Source: CAZJYT01 sp964550325
GTDB taxonomy: Bacteria; Patescibacteriota; Minisyncoccia; Minisyncoccales; CAZJYT01
Reading direction: 5' to 3'
Length of the DNA: 37,119 nucleotides
NCBI GenBank assembly: GCA_964550325.1
Contig: CAZJYT010000005.1
Span: 1 to 37,119 of the forward strand
Below the pieces are notes generated by a model. The model did not search any database, was not told where the DNA came from, and saw nothing but the letters and a program-made list of their open reading frames with translations. Every line of letters begins with the position of its first letter. Within the stretch, counting starts at the first letter, position 1. Below are positions 1 through 7,495 of the stretch, in pieces. A program made the translations under genes and the position numbers.

Positions 1-2
1 TT

Positions 3-2528
3 CCTCATACCCATTATGATGCCATTTGGGTCTTTAGCAAAGAAGATTATTTTTACATCAACATTGACCTCATTTTAAAAAAGGTAGTGGAATTGATGGA
101 AAAGGATAAAAATTATCACTTTTTAATTGAGCAGACCTATTTGTTAGAAGAAATTGAAAGAAGGAACCCTTGGCTATTTGAGAAGATAAAAAGATTTATT
201 CAAGAAGGAAGGATAGAAATAGCAGATGGGGAATTTTTGATGGCAGATACGGTTTTACCTTTGGGGGAGACCTTGGTAAGGCAGATTTTAAGAGGAAAAC
301 GATACCTAAAACAAAAATTTGGAATTGAGGTGCCAGTAATGTGGCAGGCAGATAGCTTTGGATTGAATGCCCAATTGCCCCAGATTTGGAAAAAATCAGG
401 TTATAAGTATTGTGCTTTTAGAAGAGGAGTAGAGAAAAGAGCCCCTTCTGAATTTTGGTGGAAGGGTTTAGATGGGAGTAAAATTTTAGCCCATTGGATG
501 CCCTTAGGCTATCGGGCAGGCCTAAATTTGGAAAAATTAGAAGAGAGTTTTAATACCTTGAGACAATTATCTGCTACCAAAAATATTTTGATGCCTTCAG
601 GAAGTGGAGTTACCTTGCCTCAACCTGAAACTTCAGCGGTAGTTAAAAAATGGAATTCAACCCATAAAGACTCTCAAATGAAAATAGGAGGATTGGTTGA
701 ATTTTTTGAGAAGATAGAAAAAGAAAAAAAATTAGAAGAAAGAGAGGGAGAGCAATTTTGCGGAAGGTTCTCTGAGGTTTTTCCAAATTGCGCTTCTTCA
801 AGAATGTGGGTGAAGCAGGCCTTGAGAAAATACGAAAATTTGATTTTAACCACCGAAAATTTCGCTACCATCAGCTATGTCTTAGGTTTTCCTTATCCTT
901 TTAATGAATTGAAAGTGAATTGGAGAAAGGTTTTATTTGGTGCTTTTCATGATGCGGTCCCAGGAACAGGTACCGATGAGTGCTATGGGGAAATAAAAAG
1001 AAATTTCAAGTTCTTAAGAGTTCATCTTGGAGAGGTTCTTAACCATTCTTTGGGCGTAATTTGCAGACATTTAAAAGAGAGGGCAGATATTGTTGTTTTT
1101 AATTCTTTGCCTTGGGAGGTGAAAGACTGGGTAGAGGTTAATTTGAGTTTTGAGAGGGGAGAGATAAAAAGAATTGAGGGAGTGAAAAATGGAAAAGAGG
1201 AAATAGAAGCTGAGGTGATAGAGGCGACAAAATATGATGATGGCTCCTTTAGGACTGCCAAAATTGGATTTTTAGCTACTGTTCCTCCTTTGGGATATAA
1301 AAGTTACAAGATTTTAGAGAAACTTTCAAAGAAACCCCAAAGCCAATTGAAGATCTTAAAAAATACCATCTCTAATAGATTTTTCAAAATTAAAATAGAC
1401 CCAATTACGGGATTAATTGATGTTTTTAGAGATAATCAATTGATTGTTTCTCAAGGGAATGAGATTGTGTTAGAAGAAGAGTTGGGAGATTTATATTATC
1501 ACCGTCAACAAATAAAAGGGTTTATTAAGACAGAAGGGGGAGAGGGAATAAAATATGGAAAATTTAAGTTAGAAAGCTTGAAGCTTCAAAAAAAGAGTAA
1601 TCAAAGGGTGGTAGTGGAAATGAAGGTTAATTATTATGCTTTAAGATGGCCCTATCGGCTGGTAGAGAAACTGAAACCTTTGCTTTGGCGTCATAAGGTA
1701 ATTACTCTCTTAAAAAAGATAATAATTTACAATGATTTAGAGAGAATTGATTTCATCACGAGGTTAAAAGATCAACATCCTCAGGCAAGGACAAGGGTAA
1801 GGTTTCCAACAACCGTTAAATCTCCTCATTTTGATTGCGAGACTCAATTTGGAGTAGTAAAGAGACCAGTGGATATGTTTTATTTCAAGGCAGATGATAT
1901 CTGGAAGGAAAAACCCTGTGGAGTTTATCCCGCTTTGAATTGGATAAATTATTCAGATGAGAAAAAGGGAATTGCCATTTTTAATAAAGGATTGCCTGCC
2001 CATGAGGTGAGGGATGGAAAAATTTACCTCACCTTACTAAGGAGTATTTTAATGCTTTCTTCTGATGGAAAAACAGGACCTGCTATTCCTACCCCAGAGG
2101 CACAAGAATTTAAGACCTATACCTACCATTATGCCCTTTTCCCTCATCAGAAGAAAGATGTGAGCCTCTTTAGTAGAAAAGCGAAAGAATTTAATCGTCC
2201 TCTAATTGCTTTTCCCCTCCCCAGAGAGAAAGAAAAACCCATTTTGCCCTCAAAATTTTCCTTCTTAAATCTTTCTCCTAAAAATCTTATTTTGAGTGCT
2301 TTAAAGAAAGCGGAAGGAAAGAAAGATGTGGTTTTGAGATTTTATGAAACAGAGGGGAGGGAGACGAAAGCAGAAATTAATTTATTTGAGAAACCAAAAT
2401 CAGTAAAAATGGTGAATTTGTTAGAAGAGGAAGAGAAAGAGAAGAGAGAGATTACGGTAAAGGGCAAAAAGATTTCTCTTTTGGTAAAACCCTTTGAGAT
2501 AGTTACTCTGAAAATAAAATTTTTCTAA
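3..2528 (+). CDS. GH38-family alpha-mannosidase, 5'-truncated by the window edge
   Basis: Hydrolyses terminal alpha-linked mannose from oligosaccharides or glycans; probably cytoplasmic, since no signal peptide is visible, but the N-terminus lies outside the window. The frame is open from base 3 and reads PHTHYDAIW, the GH38 start motif (H.H.D..W) with the first zinc ligands, so an internal GTG at 87 is not the true start. WQADSFG (D89 counted from that GTG) carries the expected nucleophile/zinc Asp, and HDAVPGTGTDECY (H288) carries the later zinc His. At least 841 residues are visible, a normal length for the family. The C-terminal half fits the beta-rich GH38 domains. Its last 26 bp overlap the convergent cysS 3' end. 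The family call is firm; the exact glycan substrate is unknown. GH130 phosphorylase-type genes at 28-31 kb may belong to the same mannoside economy. Confidence 0.88.
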   Translation, partial: PHTHYDAIWVFSKEDYFYINIDLILKKVVELMEKDKNYHFLIEQTYLLEEIERRNPWLFEKIKRFIQEGRIEIADGEFLMADTVLPLGETLVRQILRGKRYLKQKFGIEVPVMWQADSFGLNAQLPQIWKKSGYKYCAFRRGVEKRAPSEFWWKGLDGSKILAHWMPLGYRAGLNLEKLEESFNTLRQLSATKNILMPSGSGVTLPQPETSAVVKKWNSTHKDSQMKIGGLVEFFEKIEKEKKLEEREGEQFCGRFSEVFPNCASSRMWVKQALRKYENLILTTENFATISYVLGFPYPFNELKVNWRKVLFGAFHDAVPGTGTDECYGEIKRNFKFLRVHLGEVLNHSLGVICRHLKERADIVVFNSLPWEVKDWVEVNLSFERGEIKRIEGVKNGKEEIEAEVIEATKYDDGSFRTAKIGFLATVPPLGYKSYKILEKLSKKPQSQLKILKNTISNRFFKIKIDPITGLIDVFRDNQLIVSQGNEIVLEEELGDLYYHRQQIKGFIKTEGGEGIKYGKFKLESLKLQKKSNQRVVVEMKVNYYALRWPYRLVEKLKPLLWRHKVITLLKKIIIYNDLERIDFITRLKDQHPQARTRVRFPTTVKSPHFDCETQFGVVKRPVDMFYFKADDIWKEKPCGVYPALNWINYSDEKKGIAIFNKGLPAHEVRDGKIYLTLLRSILMLSSDGKTGPAIPTPEAQEFKTYTYHYALFPHQKKDVSLFSRKAKEFNRPLIAFPLPREKEKPILPSKFSFLNLSPKNLILSALKKAEGKKDVVLRFYETEGRETKAEINLFEKPKSVKMVNLLEEEEKEKREITVKGKKISLLVKPFEIVTLKIKFF

Positions 2529-3915
2529 TCTCAGGTCCCTCTCTTGTATCTTCAATCCAATATCCTTTTTGTTTTATTTTTTCCCTAATCTCGTCTGCCT
2601 TTTCCCATTTTTTCTCTTTCCTGAATTTTTCCCTTAACCTTACTAACTCTCTAATCTCCTCTGGCACCTTTATTTTTTCTTTTTCCAATTCTAAAATTTT
2701 CAATCCAAAGACAGAATCCAGTTTCCTAATTAACCTTTTAATTTTTTCTTTTTCTGTTTTGGTGATTCCTTCAATTTTGTTTATTTCTCCAATGAATTTG
2801 AAAAAGACAGCTAAGGCTTTTGGGGTGTTTAAATCATCATCCATTGCTCTCTCAAAATTTTCCTTTGTTTTTTTAATTAATTCCTCTATTTTTTTCTTAT
2901 TTTTTCCTTTCTTCAACCCATTTAAGCGAGACAAAAATTCTCTTATTCTTTCAATAGTATTTTCCGCACTTTTTAGGGCTGAGAATGTTAAATTCAATTT
3001 TTGTCGATAGTGAGCTGAAATGAGGAAGTATCTTATTGCCCGCCAGCTATATCCCATTTTAAGCAAATCCCTCAAGGTATAAAAATTCCCTAAAGATTTG
3101 CTCATTTTTTTGCCATTTACTAATAAATGTTCATTGTGGAGCCAGAAATTTACGAATTTTTTCCCAGAATAGGCTTCAGATTGAGCAATTTCGTTTTCAT
3201 GATGAGGGAAAATTAAATCTACTCCCCCTGTATGGATATCAAATGCTTCTCCCAAATATTTCATACTCATTACTGAACACTCCAAATGCCAGCCAGGCCT
3301 TACCTTTCCCCACTTTGTTTCATAAAAAATTCCTCTCTTTAACTCTTCTAAGGTGGACCTTTTTAATAAAACAAAATCTCCGGGAGCGTCTTTTTGGTAT
3401 TCATCCAAGTCTACCCTTTTTCCGGGAATAATCTTTTTTAAATCAATTCTGGAGAGTTTTCCATAACCTTTAAATTTTGAAATATCAAAGTAAACACTAT
3501 GATGCCTCTCATAGGCAAAACCCTTTTTCTCCAAGACCTCCACAAATTTTATCATTTCTTTTATGTGGTGAGTAGCGCGAGGGTAAAAATTGGCTTTTTT
3601 AATATTAAGGGTTTTTAAATCCTTGAAAAATTCTTTTGTGTATTTTTGGGTAAATTCTTTTAAGCTCATTTGGGCCCGGCCCGAATCTCTAATTGTCTTA
3701 TCATCAATGTCTGTAATATTCATTACTTGAATAACCCCATATCCTTTGTATTCTAAATATCTTCTCAAAATATCTGAAAACAAATAAGCCCTGAAATTTC
3801 CAATATGGGCTAAATTATAAACGGTGGGCCCACAAGAATACATTTTTACCCATTTTGGCTCAATGCTCCTGAAAATTTCTTTTTTTCTGGTTAAGGTGTT
3901 GAAAAGTTTGAGCAT
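2503..3915 (-). CDS. cysS: Cysteinyl-tRNA synthetase
   Basis: Class I synthetase that charges tRNA-Cys with cysteine in the cytoplasm. The 470 residues are the usual length. The N-terminus has the zinc-binding CGPTVYN (C28), followed by HIGN (37-40, the HIGH signature). Mid-protein GWHLECSVMS and FPHHENEIAQSEA carry the remaining zinc/cysteine-recognition residues, and KMSKSLGN is the second adenylate-forming signature. The C-terminal ~150 residues are lysine-rich helices, as in the anticodon-binding part. The start ATG lies one base after the cysK stop, so the two are almost certainly cotranscribed, pairing cysteine synthesis with cysteine charging. The 3' end overlaps the convergent GH38 gene by 26 bp, with no terminator between them. 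Confidence 0.97.
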   Translation of the reverse strand: MLKLFNTLTRKKEIFRSIEPKWVKMYSCGPTVYNLAHIGNFRAYLFSDILRRYLEYKGYGVIQVMNITDIDDKTIRDSGRAQMSLKEFTQKYTKEFFKDLKTLNIKKANFYPRATHHIKEMIKFVEVLEKKGFAYERHHSVYFDISKFKGYGKLSRIDLKKIIPGKRVDLDEYQKDAPGDFVLLKRSTLEELKRGIFYETKWGKVRPGWHLECSVMSMKYLGEAFDIHTGGVDLIFPHHENEIAQSEAYSGKKFVNFWLHNEHLLVNGKKMSKSLGNFYTLRDLLKMGYSWRAIRYFLISAHYRQKLNLTFSALKSAENTIERIREFLSRLNGLKKGKNKKKIEELIKKTKENFERAMDDDLNTPKALAVFFKFIGEINKIEGITKTEKEKIKRLIRKLDSVFGLKILELEKEKIKVPEEIRELVRLREKFRKEKKWEKADEIREKIKQKGYWIEDTREGPEIRKILFSE

Positions 3916-3916
3916 A

Positions 3917-4804
3917 TTAAGAAAAAAGTTCTGTGCTCAAATATTTTTCTCCTCCGTCAGCACACAAAGCTACAATAAACCCTTCTTTTAATTCCCTTGC
4001 CACTTTCAAGGTTCCTTTCATTACAGCTCCCGAAGACATTCCCACAAAAATTCCTTCTTCTTTTGCCAATTTTCTTGTCATTTCAAAGGCTTCCTCATCT
4101 TCAATTACTATTTTTTTATCTAACCACTCTTTTTTGTAAATCCCTGGTTTGTAAGCCTCTTTTAAATTTTTAAGACCTTGGATTTTATGACCTATTGGAG
4201 GTTCTATTCCAATAATTTGGACATTTGGATTTTTTTCTTTCAAACCTTTCGCTACCCCCATTAAGGTTCCGGTGGTGCCAATACCAGCCACAAAATGGGT
4301 TATTTTTCCTTTCGTTTGTTCCCAGATTTCTTTTGCTGTGGTGAAATAATGGGCTCTCCAGTTGTCAGGATTATTAAATTGGTCAGCCAACCAATATTTT
4401 TTGCTTTCTTTAGCCAATTGATAGGCTTTCTCTATTGCTCCATCTGTTCCTTCTTTGGCAGGAGTTAACAAAATTTCTGCCCCGAAAGCCTTCAAAATTT
4501 TTCTTCTTTCCAAGCTCACAGATTCTGGCATCGTCAAGAGCAATTTATATCCTTTTATGGCACAAACTAAAGCCAAACCTATTCCCGTATTTCCACTGGT
4601 AGCCTCCAAGACAATCTTTCCTTTTTTTAATTCCCCTCTCTTTTCTGCCTCCTCAATCATAAAAAGAGCAATTCTATCTTTTACTGAACCCCCAGGATTA
4701 AACTTTTCTAATTTCGCCCAGATTTCCACTTTTTTGTAAGGATTAATCTTTTCAATCTTTACCAAAGGGGTATTTCCAATCAATTTTAAAATTCTCTCTG
4801 CCAT
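3917..4804 (-). CDS. cysK: Cysteine synthase (O-acetylserine sulfhydrylase family, PLP-dependent)
   Basis: Makes cysteine from O-acetylserine (or a related activated serine) and sulfide, using PLP. IGNTPLVKIEK opens the fold; NPGGSVKDRIA holds the PLP-lysine; EATSGNTGIGLA is the substrate/Asn loop; GIGTTGTLMGV is the PLP-phosphate glycine loop. The open frame extends to an ATG at 4831, but a good promoter -10 box overlaps that codon and family members begin about 12 residues before GNTPL, so ATG 4804 (295 residues, MAERILK...) is preferred. No cysE is nearby, so the acyl donor source is unclear, and a phosphoserine- or homoserine-type relative cannot be excluded. It lies 1 bp upstream of cysS and is divergent from the gene at 4883. 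Confidence 0.92.
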   Translation of the reverse strand: MAERILKLIGNTPLVKIEKINPYKKVEIWAKLEKFNPGGSVKDRIALFMIEEAEKRGELKKGKIVLEATSGNTGIGLALVCAIKGYKLLLTMPESVSLERRKILKAFGAEILLTPAKEGTDGAIEKAYQLAKESKKYWLADQFNNPDNWRAHYFTTAKEIWEQTKGKITHFVAGIGTTGTLMGVAKGLKEKNPNVQIIGIEPPIGHKIQGLKNLKEAYKPGIYKKEWLDKKIVIEDEEAFEMTRKLAKEEGIFVGMSSGAVMKGTLKVARELKEGFIVALCADGGEKYLSTELFS

Positions 4805-4829
4805 TTCTATATTTTTATCCCTTAATCCC

Positions 4830-4858
4830 ATTTTACCACATAATTGTTTGATTTTTAA
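4830..4858 (-). promoter_or_regulatory. Predicted sigma70-type promoter for cysK-cysS
   Basis: On the minus strand, TTAAAA (4853-4858), a 17 bp spacer and TAAAAT (4830-4835) preceded by TGG form an extended -10 promoter. It sits in the 50-80 bp divergent gap between cysK and the membrane protein gene. Because the -10 overlaps the ATG at 4831, use of this promoter would require translation from ATG 4804. Confidence 0.5.
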
Positions 4859-4882
4859 TTTTTTCTTTGGTAATATTTTTTT

Positions 4883-5419
4883 ATGAATTTTATGAAAGAA
4901 CTTTATATTTTTTTATTGGGGATGAGTCCTCTTTTAGAAGTAAGAGCAGCTATTCCAATGGGGATAGTTTTTGGTTTCTCTCCTTTAAAAAGCTATATTT
5001 TAGGAGTAGGAGGTAATATCTTAGTGATATTTCTTTTGTTTTCTTTCTTGCCTTATTTCATAAACCTCCTTTCTACCCGTTTTAGTTTTTTTAAAAAGTA
5101 CTTTTTAAATAAAAAAGAAAATTATTCTCCTAAAATTGAAAGATACGGAATTCATTATTTATTTTTTTTTACTTTTTTGCCCTTTCCTTTTACTGGAGGA
5201 TGGACAGCTACTTTAATTGCCCTCTTGTTTAATCTCCCCTTTAAAAAATCTTTTTTGGTAATTAGTATGGGAGTACTGGGGGCGGGAATTTTGGTTTTGT
5301 TTTTAACAATATTGGGAATTTCCGTTAAGAAATATTTTGGATTACAATTTTTAATAGGAATAATTTTAACATTTCTAATAGTCTGGATGACATATAAATT
5401 AAAAAATGATGAGCAATAA
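4883..5419 (+). CDS. Small multidrug-export-family (PF06695-type) integral membrane protein
   Basis: A 178-residue membrane protein resembling the 'putative small multidrug export' family, a name not backed by clear biochemistry. The signature LLEVRAAIPMGIVFGF at residues 18-33 matches the family's E.R.AIP.G motif. About four to five hydrophobic segments follow (roughly 8-30, 36-58, 88-112, 118-145, 150-172), with FFTFLPFPFTGGW as a second conserved membrane loop. It is divergent from cysK and 14 bp ahead of dnaX, with which it probably forms an operon. No substrate can be inferred. The call is a family assignment only. Confidence 0.75.
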   Translation: MNFMKELYIFLLGMSPLLEVRAAIPMGIVFGFSPLKSYILGVGGNILVIFLLFSFLPYFINLLSTRFSFFKKYFLNKKENYSPKIERYGIHYLFFFTFLPFPFTGGWTATLIALLFNLPFKKSFLVISMGVLGAGILVLFLTILGISVKKYFGLQFLIGIILTFLIVWMTYKLKNDEQ

Positions 5420-5433
5420 ATTATGGAGATATT

Positions 5434-6576
5434 ATGGGAATAGTGCTATATCGTAAGTTTCGGCCCAAAAAATTTTCAGAGGTAATTGGTCAAAAACATA
5501 TCATAAAAACCCTAACCAATGCCATTTCTAAGGGATTAATCTCACATGCCTATTTATTTTATGGACCAAGAGGATGTGGCAAAACTACAGTAGCTCGATT
5601 ATTAGCTAAAGCTATTAATTGCGAAAAAAGAAAAGAAAATGAGTTTGAGCCTTGCAATGAGTGTCCAATCTGTCAAGAAATTAATGAAGGGCGATGTTTA
5701 GATTTGATTGAAATAGATGCCGCCTCTCATAGAGGAATTGATGAGATAAGGGAATTAAAAGAAGGAGTTAAATTTTCACCCACGAAGGCAAAATATAAGG
5801 TGTTTATACTTGATGAAGCCCATCAACTTTCAAAAGATGCTGCCAATGCCCTTTTAAAAACCTTAGAAGAACCTCCGCCTCATGCCATTTTCATTTTAGC
5901 CACTACCGAGGTCCATAAAATGATTCCTACTATTCTTTCCAGATGCCAAAGATTTGACTTTAGAAAGCTTACTCTTTCAGAAATTTTAAAGAAATTAGAA
6001 TATATTTGCCAAAAAGAGGGAATTAAAATTGAAAAAAAAGCCTTGGAGTTAATTGGTGCTTATTCAGGAGGAGCCTTGAGGGATGCTGAGAGTCTTATGG
6101 ACCAAATTGCTATTTTTTCTCAGGCTCTTTCTAGAGAGGTGAAGGTAGAAGATATAAAAGAGTTGTTAGGGTTAGTAGAAGTTCCTTTAATAATTAAGTT
6201 TGTAGAGTTTTTAGGTAAAGAAGAGACAATTTCAGCTATAAATTTCTTAACAGAAATTTCTGAAAAGGGAATTGAGCTTCAAGAGTTTAATAAGTCTTTA
6301 ATTAATTATTTAAGACAAATGCTAATTCTAAAGATAGTTAAAAAAAGAGAAAGCCTAATCTCTGATTCCATTTTGAAGGGTCTTACCAGAGAAGAGATAG
6401 GAAAACTTTCAAAACAGAGCCAACAATTTAGTTTAGAAAAAATTCAAAAAATGATTAATTTATTCATTGAGGCCCAAAATAAAATGAGATATAGCCCAAT
6501 TTTACAGTTGCCCTTGGAAATGGCAGTAGTAAAAATATGCGAGAATTCTACTAAATTGATTGATCAGAAAGATTAG
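5434..6576 (+). CDS. dnaX: DNA polymerase III subunit gamma/tau (clamp-loader ATPase)
   Basis: Motor subunit of the sliding-clamp loader at the replication fork. YRKFRPKKFSEVIGQ opens the AAA+ domain; GPRGCGKTT (44-52) is Walker A; a four-cysteine zinc module (CEKRKENEFEPCNECPIC, near 63-81) follows; LDEAH is Walker B; ATTEVHKMIPTILSRCQRFDF carries sensor 1 and the SRC arginine-finger motif. At 380 residues it ends shortly after the clamp-loader collar domain, so it is gamma-like and lacks a long tau extension. The start ATG has GGAG about 7 bases upstream. A short AGGAGG-led ORF follows the stop where a partner such as ybaB or recR is often found. Confidence 0.96.
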   Translation: MGIVLYRKFRPKKFSEVIGQKHIIKTLTNAISKGLISHAYLFYGPRGCGKTTVARLLAKAINCEKRKENEFEPCNECPICQEINEGRCLDLIEIDAASHRGIDEIRELKEGVKFSPTKAKYKVFILDEAHQLSKDAANALLKTLEEPPPHAIFILATTEVHKMIPTILSRCQRFDFRKLTLSEILKKLEYICQKEGIKIEKKALELIGAYSGGALRDAESLMDQIAIFSQALSREVKVEDIKELLGLVEVPLIIKFVEFLGKEETISAINFLTEISEKGIELQEFNKSLINYLRQMLILKIVKKRESLISDSILKGLTREEIGKLSKQSQQFSLEKIQKMINLFIEAQNKMRYSPILQLPLEMAVVKICENSTKLIDQKD

Positions 6577-6588
6577 GAGGTTGAAAAA

Positions 6589-6645
6589 ATGAAATACATT
6601 GGTAATATCCCACGACTTCAAATCTATCGTATTTTGAAATCCTAA
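6589..6645 (+). other. 18-codon ORF with strong ribosome binding site, possible gene remnant
   Basis: AGGAGG directly follows the dnaX stop, and 9 bases later an ATG opens 18 codons (MKYIGNIPRLQIYRILKS). It runs straight into low-complexity repeat sequence, where it stops. The strong Shine-Dalgarno is unusual in this window. It is either a real microprotein or the 5' end of a gene cut off by the repeat; I cannot assign a family. Confidence 0.35.
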
Positions 6646-6790
6646 ATTCTAAACAATTTCAAAATTCAAAACAATTTTTAAACGCAAAACGCAAAGCGTA
6701 AAGCTAAAGTGTAAAGCTTAAAGCTATTTAAAATTCAAATCTCAAAATGACAATTCAAAATGCAAAATTATTAATTTGAATTTGTTCACC
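6640..6790. repeat. Low-complexity 'TTCAAAATTCAAAA'-type repeat tract
   Basis: Short near-identical words (AATTCTAAAC, TTTCAAAATTCAAAAC, AACGCAAAACGCAAAGCGTAAAG, AAATTCAAATCTC) follow one another with no open frame. The same style appears as a small in-frame insert in ileS (13543-13572). It separates dnaX from the promoter at 6889. Confidence 0.6.
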
Positions 6791-6888
6791 CCATTAGAAA
6801 GAAATTTTTTCAATAATATTCTCTGAAAGCCAGTTTACCCAAGAATGCCTAAAATTGTTACCAATTGTGCCTTTTATAGTACAATAGT

Positions 6889-6918
6889 TTGACAAAATAA
6901 AATTTGGTGTGGTAGAAT
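6889..6918 (+). promoter_or_regulatory. Canonical sigma70 promoter ahead of the coiled-coil gene trio
   Basis: TTGACA (6889-6894), an 18 bp spacer and TAGAAT (6913-6918) preceded by TGG give a consensus -35 and an extended -10. The predicted start near 6925 leaves a leader of about 85 bases before the ATG at 7011. It is the best promoter seen in the window. Confidence 0.72.
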
Positions 6919-7010
6919 TTGAATAAGCTATCCAAATTGGCCAAATGTAGTTAAAACAGTTAAAAAAGAAAAAGGTTGAAGACTTAATAAAAGATAAAAT
7001 AAAGAGAATT

Positions 7011-7445
7011 ATGAAGCCAGAAAGAGCACCCCGGCGTGAGCAAAAAAAAGGAGAAGAGGAAGAAAAAATAAAAGAGGTTATTTCTAAAATTCAAGGACCA
7101 GAGGGTTTAACCTTGAAATTGACTACAGAACTTTTAGAAAAAAAATGGCTTTTTCCTGATGATTTAAGCTATATAAGCCACCTCCAAGAAAGAGAAAAAA
7201 GGGAAGAGATTTCGAGGGAAGATCTTCAAAATGAAATTTCAAAACTTTTGCGTTTAAATGCAGGAATTAGAAAAGCTATAGAAAAGGGATTACTTCCTTC
7301 AGAGGAGCTTTTAGAAGAGGCTCAGGTTTTAAAAAAAAGAGCTTTAATTTCTGAAGAGGAGCAAAAAGAACTTCAAGTATCTCCTCTTTCTGAAGAAGAG
7401 TTTGAAGAAGAACTTAAAAAACTAGCTAAGAAAGGAGAAGAATGA
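7011..7445 (+). CDS. Hypothetical charged helical protein (144 aa)
   Basis: I do not recognise a family. The protein is dominated by Glu/Lys/Arg with a basic-then-acidic N-terminus (KPERAPRREQKKGEEEEK) and regular leucine spacing later (LQNEISKLLRLNAGIRKAIE, then LLEEAQVLKKRALI), predicting long amphipathic helices or coiled coil. There is no signal peptide, membrane segment or cysteine. It is the first gene after the strong promoter at 6889 and precedes two further unrecognised genes in the same direction (gaps of 50 and 8 bp), so the three likely act together. Its start has no clear Shine-Dalgarno. Composition alone suggests a soluble scaffold-like or regulatory protein; that is a guess. 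Confidence 0.6.
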   Translation: MKPERAPRREQKKGEEEEKIKEVISKIQGPEGLTLKLTTELLEKKWLFPDDLSYISHLQEREKREEISREDLQNEISKLLRLNAGIRKAIEKGLLPSEELLEEAQVLKKRALISEEEQKELQVSPLSEEEFEEELKKLAKKGEE

Positions 7446-7495
7446 ATTTAAGAAAAGGTCGTAGAGTTTTTAAAATTTTTTAAAAAATGTAAAAA

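Noticed and set aside
6640..6790. CRISPR array
   Set aside because: The repeated words are short, irregular and AT-rich, with no constant repeat-spacer spacing and no cas genes.
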